DNA from: Mycobacterium decipiens
GTDB lineage: Bacteria > Actinomycetota > Actinomycetes > Mycobacteriales > Mycobacteriaceae
Direction: 5' to 3'
Length of the DNA: 64,000 bases
NCBI RefSeq assembly: GCF_963853665.1
Contig: NZ_OY970459.1
Span: forward strand, 992,001 to 1,056,000
Shown: piece after piece, positions 1 to 9,158 of the stretch
Numbering within the stretch: the stretch's first letter is position 1
How the letters are laid out: the number at the start of each line of letters is the position of its first letter
Notes under the pieces: generated by a model
Told to the model about the DNA's origin: nothing
Databases searched by the model: none
The model's input: the letters and a program-made list of their open reading frames with translations, nothing else
Program-made: the position numbers and the translations under genes

Positions 1-1618
1 CGCCGGCCGGTTCGACATGGGCTACGAGAGCTATCGCGAGATCGTGCTGGAAAAGCAGAAGTCGATGGGGATCGTGCCGGCAGACACCGAATTGTCGCCG
101 ATCAACCCCTATCTCGATGTGAAGGGCCCGTCGGGTGAGCCATGGCCGCGCCAGGACACGGTTCGGCCGTGGGACTCGCTCAACGACGAAGAGAAGAAGC
201 TGTTTAGCCGGATGGCCGAGGTGTTCGCCGGCTTCCTGAGCTACACCGATGCGCAGATCGGCCGGATCCTGGATTACCTCGAGGAATCCGGCCAGCTGGA
301 CAACACCATCATCGTGGTGATCTCCGACAACGGGGCCAGCGGTGAGGGCGGACCCAATGGTTCGGTCAATGAGGGCAAGTTCTTCAACGGCTACATCGAC
401 ACCGTCGAAGAGAGCATGAAGCTCTTCGAGCACCTCGGTGGTCCGCAGACCTACAACCACTACCCAATCGGGTGGGCGATGGCCTTCAATACGCCCTACA
501 AGCTGTTCAAGCGCTACGCCTCGCACGAAGGAGGCATTGCCGATCCGGCAATAATTTCGTGGCCCAACGGTATTGCCGCGCACGGGGAGGTCCGCGACAA
601 GTACGTCAACGTCTGCGACATCACGCCGACCATCTACGACCTGTTGGCCATGACAGCGCCGGAGACCGTTAAGGGCATCGAGCAGAAACCGCTGGACGGC
701 GTGAGCTTCAAAGCGGCCCTTGCTGACCCGGCCGCGGACACCGGCAAGACCACCCAGTTCTACACCATGCTGGGCACCCGCGGGATCTGGCATGACGGTT
801 GGTTCGCCAACACCGTTCACGCGGCCACACCGGCCGGGTGGTCGCATTTCGACGCCGACCGCTGGGAGCTGTTCCACATCGAGGCCGACCGCAGCCAGTG
901 CCACGACCTGGCCGCCGAGTACCCCGACAAGCTCGAGGAGCTCAAGGCGCTGTGGTTCTCCGAGGCCGCCAAGTACAACGGATTGCCGCTGGCGGACCTG
1001 AATCTTTTTGAGGTGATAACCCGGTCGCGGCCCTACCTGGTCACCGAACGAGCCAGCTACATCTACTACCCGGGCTGCGCTGATGTCGGCGTCGGCGCTG
1101 CCGTCGAGATTCGGGGCCGCTCGTTCGCGGTGCTGGCCGACGTGACGGTGGATACCACGGGCGCCGAAGGTGTGCTGTTCAAACACGGCGGCGCCCACGG
1201 CGGGCACGTGCTCTTCATCCAGGACGGACGCCTGCACTACGTCTACAACTTCCTCGGCGAGCGCCAGCAGCTGGTCTCCTCCTCCGGTCCGGTCCCGTTG
1301 GGCCGACACCTGCTCGGGGTCCGCTATTCGCGGACGGGAACCGTGCCGGACAGCCACACGCCGCTGGGCGATCTCGCGTTGTTCGTCGACGACGACGTGG
1401 TGGGCACGCTCGCCGATGTGACGACGCACCCCGGAACGTTCGGGTTGGCCGGTGCGGGCATCACCGTCGGCCGCAACGGCGGTTCGGCAGTGTCCAGCCG
1501 CTACAAGGCGCCGTTCGTGTTCACCGGCGGCACCATCGCCCAGGTCACCGTCGACCTGTCCGACCGACCGTATGAAGACGTCGAAAAAGAACTTGCGCTC
1601 GCATTTGCGCGCGATTGA
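1..1618 (+). CDS. atsA: Arylsulfatase AtsA, C-terminal part (5' end outside window)
   Basis: Sulfate ester hydrolase of the alkaline-phosphatase fold, matching the C-terminal two thirds of mycobacterial AtsA (Rv0711). The frame is open from base 2, before the first Met at 17, so the gene begins upstream. The N-terminal Cys/Ser-x-Pro-x-Arg motif that carries formylglycine is therefore not visible. Visible family signatures are VVISDNGAS (metal-binding Asp-Asn) near residues 102-110 of the visible part and FKRYASHEGGIADPAIISWP, with the Lys/His of the active site. A lectin-like beta-rich tail follows (from about residue 345). The next gene, 58 bp downstream, encodes the enzyme that makes formylglycine, so substrate and activator are probably co-expressed. 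The physiological substrate is unknown. Confidence 0.93.
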   Translation, partial: AGRFDMGYESYREIVLEKQKSMGIVPADTELSPINPYLDVKGPSGEPWPRQDTVRPWDSLNDEEKKLFSRMAEVFAGFLSYTDAQIGRILDYLEESGQLDNTIIVVISDNGASGEGGPNGSVNEGKFFNGYIDTVEESMKLFEHLGGPQTYNHYPIGWAMAFNTPYKLFKRYASHEGGIADPAIISWPNGIAAHGEVRDKYVNVCDITPTIYDLLAMTAPETVKGIEQKPLDGVSFKAALADPAADTGKTTQFYTMLGTRGIWHDGWFANTVHAATPAGWSHFDADRWELFHIEADRSQCHDLAAEYPDKLEELKALWFSEAAKYNGLPLADLNLFEVITRSRPYLVTERASYIYYPGCADVGVGAAVEIRGRSFAVLADVTVDTTGAEGVLFKHGGAHGGHVLFIQDGRLHYVYNFLGERQQLVSSSGPVPLGRHLLGVRYSRTGTVPDSHTPLGDLALFVDDDVVGTLADVTTHPGTFGLAGAGITVGRNGGSAVSSRYKAPFVFTGGTIAQVTVDLSDRPYEDVEKELALAFARD

Positions 1619-1676
1619 GTTCGGCTGCCGAAATCGCCTCTGCCGCCCGACTTCGCGGCCGTCATATCCTGAAGTC

Positions 1677-2567
1677 GTGCTGACCGAGCTGGTCGAGGTT
1701 CCCGGCGGATCGTTCCGCATGGGGTCGACCAGCTTCTACCCTGAGGAAGCGCCAATCCACACCGTGACGGTGGGCGCCTTCGCGGTGGAGCGGCACCCGG
1801 TGACCAACGCGCAGTTCGCCGAATTCGTTGCCGCGACAGGCTATGTGACGGTCGCCGAACAGCCCCTAGACCCCGCGCTCTACCCGGGGGCCAGGGCCGA
1901 TGACCTGTGCCCGGGTGCGATGGTGTTCCGTCCCACACCGGGTCCGGTCGACCTGCAGGATTGGCGGCAGTGGTGGGACTGGGCGCCGGGCGCGTGCTGG
2001 CGCCATCCGTTCGGCCCGGACAGCGGTATCACGGACCGCGCCGACCATCCGGTGGTGCAGGTGGCTTATCCCGATGCCGCTGCCTATGCACGGTGGGCGG
2101 GGCGTCGGCTGCCGACCGAGGCCGAATGGGAGTACGCGGCGCGGGGTGGAACGACGGGGACCTACTCGTGGGGCTACGAGGAGAAGCCCGGGGGCCAATT
2201 GATGGCCAACACCTGGCAGGGCCGATTCCCGTACCGCAACGATGGCGCACTGGGCTGGATCGGAACCTCGCCGGTGGGGACGTTCCCGTCCAACGGATTC
2301 GGGCTGGTCGATATGACGGGAAACGTCTGGGAGTGGACGACCACCGAGTTCGCCGCGCACCATCGCACGAATCAGCCCCCGAAAGCCTGCTGCGCACCTA
2401 CCGGTCGCGCGGACCCGACGATTAGCCAGACCCTCAAAGGTGGCTCGCACCTGTGTGCCCCGGAGTACTGCCACCGCTACCGGCCGGCGGCGCGCTCGCC
2501 GCAATCGCAGGACACCGCGACCACCCACATCGGATTCCGGTGCGTGGCCGACCCGGCGTCGCACTGA
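1677..2567 (+). CDS. Formylglycine-generating enzyme (sulfatase-modifying factor)
   Basis: Copper-dependent oxidase that converts the active-site Cys of sulfatases to C-alpha-formylglycine. The 296-residue product matches Rv0712 closely in length and motifs. It begins at GTG 1677, which gives the family N-terminus (LVEVPGGSFRMGS). The frame continues open upstream, but that stretch has no family similarity. FGE-sulfatase domain signatures are HPVTNAQFAEF, PTEAEWEYAARGG, GNVWEWT and GFRCV. The two copper-ligating cysteines are in CAPEYC (about residues 260 and 265). It follows atsA by 58 bp on the same strand, the classic substrate/activase pairing. Cytoplasmic, as expected for co-translational modification. 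Confidence 0.94.
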   Translation: MLTELVEVPGGSFRMGSTSFYPEEAPIHTVTVGAFAVERHPVTNAQFAEFVAATGYVTVAEQPLDPALYPGARADDLCPGAMVFRPTPGPVDLQDWRQWWDWAPGACWRHPFGPDSGITDRADHPVVQVAYPDAAAYARWAGRRLPTEAEWEYAARGGTTGTYSWGYEEKPGGQLMANTWQGRFPYRNDGALGWIGTSPVGTFPSNGFGLVDMTGNVWEWTTTEFAAHHRTNQPPKACCAPTGRADPTISQTLKGGSHLCAPEYCHRYRPAARSPQSQDTATTHIGFRCVADPASH

Positions 2568-2682
2568 GCAACTCGTTGATCTCTGGCTCGGCGCGTTGCC
2601 GCTGCATAGTCGCCGCGGTTCACTAGTCTGACCGCGTGTTGGCTCCGAAAAACGGGACTTCACGCGGAACCGGCGGCGACCG

Positions 2683-3588
2683 ATGACCCATCACGCACCG
2701 CCGGCGCAGCCGACTTCAGCGCCGCCCCGGCCGCGGGGACCGCGCATCGCGATCGGAATCGGAATTGTTCTGGGCGCCATCGTCGTCTATGCCCTATCCC
2801 TGTTCGGCGTCCATTGGCTCGCCACCTCGGCGAGCCCGACGCCCGAACCCGACCTGGGCACGACCGAAGACACCGTCGTGCAGGTGCGCCTGGAGAAGCT
2901 GGAGACGGTGGCAAACCGCCTGACGGTGAATGTGCTTGTCATCCCTGAGGATTCAATGTTCGACAAGCGTCTCTTTGTGTTGACCGCCGATACCGCCGTG
3001 CGCCTGTATCCGGAGAACGACCTGGGAGACCTGCAATATCCGGTCGGAAAATCGCCGGCGCAGGTCGCCACCACGATCGAGGCGGAGGGCGATCCCGGTA
3101 ACTGGCCATTCGACTCCTACACGACCGGCATAGTTTCAGCCGATGTGTTGGTCGGATCTGGCGATGAACGCCACTACGTACCCGGACGGGTCGAAGTTAT
3201 CGGGTCGATGGATGGCTGGGATGCCAGCGTCCAGCGTGTCGGTGAATCCAGCCAAACCTCAAGTCGCCCGGACAATGTGATCATCACCCTGCACCGGGCC
3301 AGGGGCCCGCTGATCTTCGACCTGGGAATCGTCTTGGTCCTGGTCAGCCTGCCCACCTTGGCATTGATCGTGTCCATTCCGATGGCATTGGGCAGGCGGA
3401 AGTTCGTTCCGGCCTTCGTTTCGTGGTTCGCCGCGATGCTGTTCGCGGTGGTCCCACTGCGCAATATCCTTCCCGGCAGCCCACCGCCGGGCGCGTGGAT
3501 CGACCAGGCGGTCACGCTGTGGGTGCTGATTTTGTTGATCGTGGCGATGAGCCTGTTCATACTCGCCTACCGCCGGCAGTCGGACTGA
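2683..3588 (+). CDS. DUF4436-like membrane protein, copy 1 (Rv0713 type)
   Basis: A 301-residue membrane protein of unknown function resembling Rv0713. It has a Pro/Ala-rich cytoplasmic leader (1-22), one helix at about 25-48, and an extracytoplasmic beta-rich domain (about 60-205) containing the conserved DLQYPVGKSPAQVATTIEA. The C-terminus has about three helices, including FDLGIVLVLVSLPTLALIVSI, FVSWFAAMLFAVVPL and VTLWVLILLIVAMSLFILAY. The segment VVPLRNILPGSPPPGAWIDQ between helices is nearly identical in the next gene. Start ATG 2683 gives a normal signal-anchor arrangement. The family assignment is from pattern memory, and no reaction can be proposed. Confidence 0.85.
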   Translation: MTHHAPPAQPTSAPPRPRGPRIAIGIGIVLGAIVVYALSLFGVHWLATSASPTPEPDLGTTEDTVVQVRLEKLETVANRLTVNVLVIPEDSMFDKRLFVLTADTAVRLYPENDLGDLQYPVGKSPAQVATTIEAEGDPGNWPFDSYTTGIVSADVLVGSGDERHYVPGRVEVIGSMDGWDASVQRVGESSQTSSRPDNVIITLHRARGPLIFDLGIVLVLVSLPTLALIVSIPMALGRRKFVPAFVSWFAAMLFAVVPLRNILPGSPPPGAWIDQAVTLWVLILLIVAMSLFILAYRRQSD

Positions 3589-3601
3589 TTTAGAAACGCC
3601 G

Positions 3602-3617
3602 CCGGCGCACCCGCCGG
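3602..3617 (+). terminator. GC hairpin between the two DUF4436-like genes
   Basis: Six-base arms CCGGCG and CGCCGG enclose a four-base loop shortly after the stop of the first copy. There is no T tract, so it is either a weak mycobacterial-type terminator or a chance GC palindrome. Confidence 0.3.
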
Positions 3618-3660
3618 TTGCTAACATCTGACTCCGTGTCGCGTCTGGCGGTGACAACCG

Positions 3661-4614
3661 ATGGTCGATAGCGACGCGCCAACGGGTGCGGCGCCGCCAC
3701 GGCCGGGTGCCGAGCCGGGTTCAGGGGCGAGTGCCTCGCCGGAACACAAGCACATGTCGCGGCGAACGCATCTCGTGCTCGATGTCTGCATCATTGTCGG
3801 CGTCGCGGTTGTCTACATTTTTTCGCTGCTCGGCTATCACTGGCTGGCCAGCACGCCGGGTCCACTGCCCAAGCCCGATGTCGGCACCACCGACGACACC
3901 GTGGTTTTGGTCCGCTTCGAGCAGCTGCGCACCGTCGAGAATCGCCTCGATGTGAAAGTGCTGGTGATGCCCGACGATTCGATGATCGACCATCGCCTCG
4001 ACGTATTGACTGTCGACACCTCGGTGCGCTTCTACCCGGAGAATGAACTGGGAGATCTGCAGTACCCGGTAGGAAAGTCGCCCGCACAAGTCGCAACCAC
4101 CATCGAGGCGCACGGCGACCCCGGAAACTGGCCATTCGACACCTACACCACCGACACCATTCAGGCCGATGTGCTCGTCGGGGCGGGCGAAAGCCGGCAA
4201 TACAAACCCGCCCGGGTCGAAGTGACCGGATCGTTGGAAGGCTGGGACATCAGCGTCACCCGGGTCGGAGACAGCAGCCAGACCTCGGATCGTCCGGACA
4301 ATGTGGTCGTCACCCTGAAGAGGGCCAAGGGTCCGTTGGTCTTCGACCTGGGCATTTGCCTGGTCCTGATCACGTTGCCGACGTTGGCGCTGTTCGTGGC
4401 CATTCAGATGATCACGGGCAGGAGAAAATTCCAACCACCGTTCGGCACCTGGTACGCCGCGATGCTGTTCGCCGTGGTGCCGTTGCGCAATATCCTCCCC
4501 GGTTCCCCACCGGCGGGTGCATGGGTTGACCAAGCCATCGTGATCTGGGTGCTGGTAGCGCTGGCCACGGCCATGGTGGTGTACATCGTCGCCTGGTACC
4601 GGGAATCGGACTGA
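3661..4614 (+). CDS. DUF4436-like membrane protein, copy 2
   Basis: A 317-residue paralogue of the preceding gene with the same architecture: longer Pro/Gly-rich cytoplasmic leader, one N-terminal helix (about 38-60), an extracytoplasmic domain with DLQYPVGKSPAQVATTIEA, and a three-helix C-terminus. The shared blocks VGKSPAQVATTIEA, GDPGNWPFD and AMLFAVVPLRNILPGSPP show recent tandem duplication. As recalled, M. tuberculosis has one copy (Rv0713) here. It starts at ATG 3661, 72 bp after copy 1. A chaperone or transport role would be pure guesswork, so none is proposed. Confidence 0.83.
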   Translation: MVDSDAPTGAAPPRPGAEPGSGASASPEHKHMSRRTHLVLDVCIIVGVAVVYIFSLLGYHWLASTPGPLPKPDVGTTDDTVVLVRFEQLRTVENRLDVKVLVMPDDSMIDHRLDVLTVDTSVRFYPENELGDLQYPVGKSPAQVATTIEAHGDPGNWPFDTYTTDTIQADVLVGAGESRQYKPARVEVTGSLEGWDISVTRVGDSSQTSDRPDNVVVTLKRAKGPLVFDLGICLVLITLPTLALFVAIQMITGRRKFQPPFGTWYAAMLFAVVPLRNILPGSPPAGAWVDQAIVIWVLVALATAMVVYIVAWYRESD

Positions 4615-4650
4615 GATTAGCCGAGTTCGGGCCCGGTTTGGGTCGGCAAT

Positions 4651-4679
4651 TTGGCTCTGAGCTGGCCGTCCCCTAGACT
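4651..4679 (+). promoter_or_regulatory. Probable SigA promoter of the rplN (spc) operon
   Basis: TTGGCT (4651-4656), a 17-bp spacer and TAGACT (4674-4679) match the housekeeping mycobacterial promoter (TTGNNN / TANNNT). The -10 lies inside the palindrome CCCCTAG-ACT-CTAGGGG. Predicted start near 4686 gives a leader of about 175 nt before rplN. Confidence 0.6.
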
Positions 4680-4685
4680 CTAGGG

Positions 4686-4859
4686 GTTGCCTTGGGCAGA
4701 CCTCGGCCGGCATGTGCAAGCCCGAAAGCTTGGCAGTTGGCCCCGCGTGCCCTTCGGCGACAAGACCGCGTACGTCAGGTTTTGGGTCGGCTGTTGCTCA
4801 CTATGGGCGCACTGACCTGTTCTCCTGCCGTGCACACGTCAACCAGGTCAGGAGATCTA
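4686..4859 (+). promoter_or_regulatory. Structured leader of rplN with Shine-Dalgarno-masking repeats
   Basis: CTGACCTG (4812-4819) pairs with CAGGTCAG (4844-4851), which runs into the Shine-Dalgarno CAGGAG (4849-4854) of rplN. An alternative element, CTCCTG at 4822-4827, is the exact complement of that Shine-Dalgarno. The two mutually exclusive pairings could gate L14 translation, and through coupling the rest of the operon. Function is inferred from sequence alone. Confidence 0.4.
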
Positions 4860-5228
4860 GTGATTCAGCAGGAATCGCGACTGAAGGTCGCCGACAACAC
4901 CGGCGCCAAGGAGATCTTGTGCATCCGGGTGCTCGGCGGTTCGTCGCGACGCTACGCCGGCATCGGCGACGTCATCGTCGCCACCGTCAAGGACGCCATC
5001 CCGGGCGGCAATGTCAAGCGGGGGGATGTCGTCAAGGCCGTCGTCGTGCGCACCGTCAAGGAACGCCGGCGTCCCGACGGCAGCTACATCAAGTTCGACG
5101 AGAACGCCGCGGTGATCATCAAGCCCGACAACGACCCGCGCGGGACCCGCATCTTCGGGCCGGTCGGCCGCGAGCTGCGGGAGAAGCGGTTTATGAAGAT
5201 CATTTCGCTGGCCCCGGAGGTGTTGTAG
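4860..5228 (+). CDS. rplN: 50S ribosomal protein L14
   Basis: uL14, 122 residues, the universal length. It contacts 23S rRNA at the 30S interface next to L19 and L3. The signature is intact from [18 protein letters not shown] through [20 protein letters not shown] to the C-terminus ISLAPEVL. The start is GTG 4860 behind CAGGAG with five-base spacing. The open frame upstream carries no L14 sequence. First gene of the operon rplN-rplX-rplE-rpsZ-rpsH-rplF-rplR-rpsE-rpmD-rplO. The next gene begins on the base after its stop, indicating translational coupling. Confidence 0.98.
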
Positions 5229-5546
5229 ATGAAGGTCCACAAGGGCGACACCGTGCTGGTGATCTCGGGCAAAGACAAAGGGGCCAAGGGCAAAGTCCTG
5301 CAGGCCTATCCGGACCGTAACCGGGTACTTGTCGAGGGTGTCAACCGGATCAAGAAGCACACCGCGGTGTCGACCAACCAGCGCGGCGCGCGGTCGGGGG
5401 GGATCGTCACCCAGGAGGCGCCGATCCACGTCTCCAACGTGATGGTGGTCGACTCCGACGGCAAGCCCACCCGAATCGGCTACCGGGTCGACGAGGAGAC
5501 CGGCAAGCGGGTCCGTATCTCCAAGCGCAACGGCAAGGACATCTGA
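5229..5546 (+). CDS. rplX: 50S ribosomal protein L24
   Basis: uL24, 105 residues, an assembly-initiating protein on 23S rRNA domain I near the exit tunnel. The N-terminal KOW motif is visible as [19 protein letters not shown], followed by the conserved [13 protein letters not shown] 5229 directly follows the rplN stop and lacks its own clear Shine-Dalgarno, so reinitiation is likely. Four bases separate it from rplE. Confidence 0.98.
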   Translation: MKVHKGDTVLVISGKDKGAKGKVLQAYPDRNRVLVEGVNRIKKHTAVSTNQRGARSGGIVTQEAPIHVSNVMVVDSDGKPTRIGYRVDEETGKRVRISKRNGKDI

Positions 5547-5550
5547 GGAC

Positions 5551-6123
5551 ATGACCACTACCGAAGGCAGCGTGAAGGTTCAGCCGCGGCTCAAGGAGCG
5601 CTATCGCAGCGAGATCCGGGATGCGCTGCGCAAGCAGTTCAGTTACGGCAACGTCATGCAGATTCCGACGGTGACCAAGGTCGTCGTCAACATGGGTGTT
5701 GGCGAGGCCGCCCGCGACGCCAAGCTGATCAACGGCGCGGTCAACGACTTGGCGCTGATCACCGGGCAGAAGCCGGAAATCCGCAAGGCGCGGAAGTCCA
5801 TCGCGCAGTTCAAATTGCGCGAGGGCATGCCGGTCGGCGTGCGGGTGACGCTGCGCGGTGACCGGATGTGGGAGTTCCTCGACCGGCTCACATCAATCGC
5901 GCTGCCCCGTATTCGCGACTTCCGCGGGCTTTCGCCCAAACAGTTCGACGGTGTCGGCAACTACACCTTCGGGCTGGCGGAACAGGCGGTGTTCCACGAG
6001 GTCGATGTGGACAAGATCGACCGGGTCCGCGGCATGGACATCAACGTCGTCACCTCGGCGGCGACCGACGACGAAGGACGAGCGCTGTTGCGGGCCCTCG
6101 GCTTTCCCTTCAAGGAGAACTGA
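5551..6123 (+). CDS. rplE: 50S ribosomal protein L5
   Basis: uL5, 190 residues, part of the 5S rRNA-L5-L18 central protuberance, contacting P-site tRNA. Signatures are [38 protein letters not shown] and SFT-equivalent FPFKEN at the C-terminus. It is three residues longer than recalled M. tuberculosis RplE, the difference lying in the poorly conserved N-terminal [12 protein letters not shown] 5551 follows rplX by four bases. Confidence 0.98.
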   Translation: MTTTEGSVKVQPRLKERYRSEIRDALRKQFSYGNVMQIPTVTKVVVNMGVGEAARDAKLINGAVNDLALITGQKPEIRKARKSIAQFKLREGMPVGVRVTLRGDRMWEFLDRLTSIALPRIRDFRGLSPKQFDGVGNYTFGLAEQAVFHEVDVDKIDRVRGMDINVVTSAATDDEGRALLRALGFPFKEN

Positions 6124-6127
6124 GCAG

Positions 6128-6313
6128 ATGGCGAAGAAAGCACTGGTCAACAAGGCCGCACGGAAACCGAGGTTCGCGGTACGCGCCTACACCCGTTGCA
6201 GCAAGTGCGGCCGCCCGCGCGCGGTGTACCGCAAGTTTGGGCTGTGCAGGATCTGCCTGCGCGAGATGGCGCACGCGGGTGAATTGCCCGGCGTGCAGAA
6301 GAGCAGCTGGTAA
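6128..6313 (+). CDS. rpsZ: 30S ribosomal protein S14, zinc-binding type Z
   Basis: Short uS14 of 61 residues with the C+ zinc ribbon CSKCG (23-27) and CRIC (39-42), so it binds Zn(II). It assembles late into the 30S head. Start ATG 6128 is four bases after the rplE stop, preceded by GAGCAG. An open frame continues upstream but lies inside rplE. In mycobacteria this zinc form is the housekeeping S14, and a zinc-free paralogue would be encoded elsewhere under Zur control. Confidence 0.97.
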   Translation: MAKKALVNKAARKPRFAVRAYTRCSKCGRPRAVYRKFGLCRICLREMAHAGELPGVQKSSW

Positions 6314-6466
6314 GAGGCACAGGACTAAAGCGCGGTAGGCCCCGACGGGAACCACCGCGAGGAAGGTTACAGACGCTGTCATGACCGCGATGTCGACGAT
6401 GCAGTGGGGGCACCCCCAGACGCGCAGCGGCGAGGGGGCCGCAGCGATGAAGAGGAGTAGCGCTCA

Positions 6467-6865
6467 ATGACTATGACGGACCCGATCGCAGACTTCTTGA
6501 CCCGTCTGCGCAACGCCAATTCGGCCTATCACGACGAGGTGAGTTTGCCGCACTCGAAGCTCAAGGCCAACATCGCGCAGATCCTCAAGAACGAGGGGTA
6601 CATCAGCGACTTCCACACCGAGGACGCTCGGGTCGGCAAATCGCTGGTGGTCCAGCTCAAGTACGGCCCCAGCCGGGAGCGGAGCATCGCCGGTTTGCGG
6701 CGGGTGTCCAAGCCCGGGTTGCGGGTGTACGCGAAATCCACCAACCTGCCGCGGGTGCTCGGCGGCCTGGGCGTGGCGATCATTTCGACCTCCTCGGGCT
6801 TGCTCACTGACCGTCAGGCAGCCAGACAGGGCGTGGGCGGCGAAGTCCTCGCTTACGTCTGGTGA
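6467..6865 (+). CDS. rpsH: 30S ribosomal protein S8
   Basis: uS8, 132 residues, binding 16S rRNA helix 21; in E. coli it is the translational repressor of the spc operon. Conserved blocks are [28 protein letters not shown] and the S8 signature [20 protein letters not shown]. The start is ATG 6467. The 153-bp gap before it is unusually long for this operon and includes TGGGGG-CA-CCCCCA (6406-6419), a perfect palindrome, possibly leaving room for an internal promoter or S8 target. Confidence 0.98.
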   Translation: MTMTDPIADFLTRLRNANSAYHDEVSLPHSKLKANIAQILKNEGYISDFHTEDARVGKSLVVQLKYGPSRERSIAGLRRVSKPGLRVYAKSTNLPRVLGGLGVAIISTSSGLLTDRQAARQGVGGEVLAYVW

Positions 6866-6880
6866 GAGTGAGGGATAACG

Positions 6881-7420
6881 ATGTCGCGTATTGGTAAGCA
6901 GCCGATTCCGGTCCCCGCCGGCGTCGACGTAAAGATCGACGGACAGAACGTCTCGGTGAAGGGGCCCAAGGGCACCCTGGATATGATGGTCGCCGAGCCG
7001 ATCAAAGTGGCGCTGGGCGACGACGGCGCGATTGTGGTCAGCCGTCCCGACGACGAGCGGCGTAATCGCTCACTGCACGGGCTGTCGCGCACCCTGGTGT
7101 CCAACTTGGTCACCGGGGTCACGCAGGGGTACACCACCAACATGGAGATCTTCGGGGTCGGCTATCGGGTGCAGCTCAAGGGCTCCAATTTGGAGTTTGC
7201 GTTGGGGTACAGCCACCCGGTGGTGATCGAGGCCCCGGAAGGCATCACGTTCGCCGTCCAGGCCCCGACGAAGTTCACTGTTTCCGGGATCGACAAGCAG
7301 AAGGTCGGCCAGATCGCGGCGAATATCCGCCGTCTCCGCCGTCCCGACCCGTACAAGGGCAAGGGCGTGCGCTACGAGGGCGAGCAGATCCGCCGCAAGG
7401 TCGGAAAGACAGGTAAGTAG
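6881..7420 (+). CDS. rplF: 50S ribosomal protein L6
   Basis: uL6, 179 residues, two-domain 23S-binding protein near the factor-binding site. Visible features are [14 protein letters not shown] at the N-terminus, [15 protein letters not shown], and the L6 signature [18 protein letters not shown] at the C-terminus. ATG 6881 is 15 bases after the rpsH stop behind GAGGGAT. rplR follows after two bases. Confidence 0.98.
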   Translation: MSRIGKQPIPVPAGVDVKIDGQNVSVKGPKGTLDMMVAEPIKVALGDDGAIVVSRPDDERRNRSLHGLSRTLVSNLVTGVTQGYTTNMEIFGVGYRVQLKGSNLEFALGYSHPVVIEAPEGITFAVQAPTKFTVSGIDKQKVGQIAANIRRLRRPDPYKGKGVRYEGEQIRRKVGKTGK

Positions 7421-7422
7421 TC

Positions 7423-7830
7423 ATGGCGCAATCACAGGCTGGTACCGCGGCGCGAAAGCCGCTGGGGCAGAGCGTATCCGCAACTCGGCGGGTCTCCCGG
7501 CTGCGCAGACACGCGCGGCTGCGGAAGAAGATCTCCGGCACCGCGGCGCGCCCACGGCTGGTGGTGCACCGGTCCGCGCGGCACATTCACGTGCAACTGG
7601 TGAACGACCTCAACGGCACCACCGTGGCCGCCGCTTCGTCGATCGAGGCCGACGTGCGCGGCGTGCAGGGGGACAAGAAGACCCGCAGTGTGCGGGTCGG
7701 CCAGTTGATCGCCGAGCGAGCCAAGGCGGCCGGCATCGACACCGTGGTGTTCGACCGTGGCGGGTACACCTACGGCGGACGGATCGCGGCGCTGGCCGAT
7801 GCGGCACGCGAGAACGGATTGAGTTTCTGA
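7423..7830 (+). CDS. rplR: 50S ribosomal protein L18 with N-terminal insertion
   Basis: uL18, 135 residues, the 5S rRNA-binding partner of L5 in the central protuberance. The core matches the M. tuberculosis protein: [25 protein letters not shown]-like region, and [25 protein letters not shown]. Compared with the recalled 122-residue homologue, about 13 extra residues ([12 protein letters not shown]) lie between MAQS and VSATRR. The insertion is in the basic, disordered N-terminus, so function should be unchanged. Confidence 0.97.
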   Translation: MAQSQAGTAARKPLGQSVSATRRVSRLRRHARLRKKISGTAARPRLVVHRSARHIHVQLVNDLNGTTVAAASSIEADVRGVQGDKKTRSVRVGQLIAERAKAAGIDTVVFDRGGYTYGGRIAALADAARENGLSF

Positions 7831-7849
7831 TGAACGGGAGGACCGCATA

Positions 7850-8515
7850 ATGGCGGAGCAGCCGGCCGGACAGGCAGGCACGACCGAGGGCCGTGACACC
7901 CGCGGCGATCGGGAGGGCCGGGGCCGTCGCGACAGCGGCCGCGGCGGTCGCGACCGCGACAGCGAGAAGAGCAACTACCTGGAGCGGGTCGTCGCCATCA
8001 ACCGCGTCTCCAAGGTGGTCAAGGGTGGTCGGCGATTCAGCTTCACCGCCCTGGTCATCGTGGGTGACGGCAACGGGATGGTCGGTGTCGGCTATGGCAA
8101 GGCCAAGGAAGTCCCGGCCGCAATCGCCAAGGGTGTCGAGGAGGCCCGAAAAGGCTTCTTCCGGGTGCCGCTGATCGGTGGCACCATCACGCACCCGGTG
8201 CAAGGTGAGGCGGCGGCCGGTGTGGTGCTGCTGCGCCCGGCCAGCCCGGGTACCGGTGTGATCGCCGGTGGTGCGGCCCGCGCGGTGTTGGAATGTGCCG
8301 GGGTGCACGACATCCTGGCCAAGTCGCTGGGCAGTGACAACGCGATCAACGTGGTGCACGCCACCGTGGCCGCCCTCAAGCTGCTACAGCGTCCGGAGGA
8401 GGTGGCGGCCCGCCGCGGGCTGCCGATCGAGGACGTCGCCCCGGCCGGGATGCTGAAGGCGCGTCGGGAAAGTGAAGCGCTGGCCGCCAGTGCGCCGCGA
8501 GAGGGAACGACCTAG
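7850..8515 (+). CDS. rpsE: 30S ribosomal protein S5
   Basis: uS5, 221 residues, a fidelity (ram) protein and mRNA helicase element at the mRNA entry channel. The N-terminus is a low-complexity Arg/Gly/Asp extension (about 1-45) typical of actinobacterial S5. The double-stranded RNA-binding domain follows ([21 protein letters not shown]), then the C-terminal S5 fold with [12 protein letters not shown]. The start is ATG 7850 with GGGAGGA upstream; rpmD follows after two bases. Confidence 0.98.
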   Translation: MAEQPAGQAGTTEGRDTRGDREGRGRRDSGRGGRDRDSEKSNYLERVVAINRVSKVVKGGRRFSFTALVIVGDGNGMVGVGYGKAKEVPAAIAKGVEEARKGFFRVPLIGGTITHPVQGEAAAGVVLLRPASPGTGVIAGGAARAVLECAGVHDILAKSLGSDNAINVVHATVAALKLLQRPEEVAARRGLPIEDVAPAGMLKARRESEALAASAPREGTT

Positions 8516-8517
8516 CC

Positions 8518-8718
8518 ATGTCCCAGCTGAAGATCACCCAGGTGCGCAGCACCATCGGAGCGCGCTGGAAGCAGCGCGAGAGCCTGCGCACGTTGGGCTT
8601 GCGCAAGATTCGTCATTCGGTGATCCGCGAGGACAACGAAGCGACTCGCGGGCTGATCGCTGTGGTGCGTCACCTCGTGGAGGTCGAGCCCGCGCAGACC
8701 GGAGGGAAGACATCGTGA
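8518..8718 (+). CDS. rpmD: 50S ribosomal protein L30
   Basis: uL30, 66 residues, one-domain protein on 23S rRNA domain II. The L30 signature spans [20 protein letters not shown] with the conserved SVIRED following. Stop TGA overlaps the GTG of rplO in GTGA (8715-8718), an obvious translational coupling. Confidence 0.98.
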   Translation: MSQLKITQVRSTIGARWKQRESLRTLGLRKIRHSVIREDNEATRGLIAVVRHLVEVEPAQTGGKTS

Positions 8719-9155
8719 CGCTCAAGCTGCACGACCTGCGCCCCGCGCGCGGGTCCAAGACCCCCCGTACCCGGGTCGGTCGCGGTGACGGCTCCAAGGG
8801 CAAGACCGCGGGCCGTGGCACCAAGGGCACCAGGGCCCGCAAGCAGGTGCCGGCGACCTTCGAGGGCGGGCAGATGCCGATCCACATGCGGTTGCCGAAG
8901 CTCAAGGGCTTTCGTAACCGGTTTCGCACCGAATACGAGATCGTCAATGTCGGTGACATCAACCGGTTGTTCCCCCAGGGTGGTGCAATCGGCGTGGATG
9001 AACTGGTGGCCAAGGGGGCCGTTCGCAAGAATTCTCTGGTCAAAGTGCTGGGCGACGGCAAGCTGACCGTGAAAGTCGACGTGTCCGCGCACAAGTTCAG
9101 CGCCAGCGCGCGCGAGAAGATCACCGCCGCGGGCGGCTCGGCCACCGAACTCTAG
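8715..9155 (+). CDS. rplO: 50S ribosomal protein L15
   Basis: uL15, 146 residues, late-assembly 50S protein. The Gly/Arg/Lys-rich N-terminus [20 protein letters not shown] and the C-terminal L15 fold with [10 protein letters not shown] are intact. GTG 8715 overlaps the rpmD stop. The upstream open frame lies within rpsE and rpmD and is not L15. Last gene of this operon segment: secY, which usually follows, is instead about 19 kb away, and a strong palindrome ends the transcript here. Confidence 0.98.
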   Translation: MTLKLHDLRPARGSKTPRTRVGRGDGSKGKTAGRGTKGTRARKQVPATFEGGQMPIHMRLPKLKGFRNRFRTEYEIVNVGDINRLFPQGGAIGVDELVAKGAVRKNSLVKVLGDGKLTVKVDVSAHKFSASAREKITAAGGSATEL

Positions 9156-9158
9156 CTA

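Noticed and set aside
3721..4719. 332-codon minus-strand frame over DUF4436 copy 2
   Set aside because: Antisense artefact; the plus strand has clear membrane helices and a paralogue.
6406..6419. TGGGGG-CA-CCCCCA before rpsH as a terminator
   Set aside because: Two-base loop cannot close at full length and the operon continues; mentioned only within the rpsH entry.
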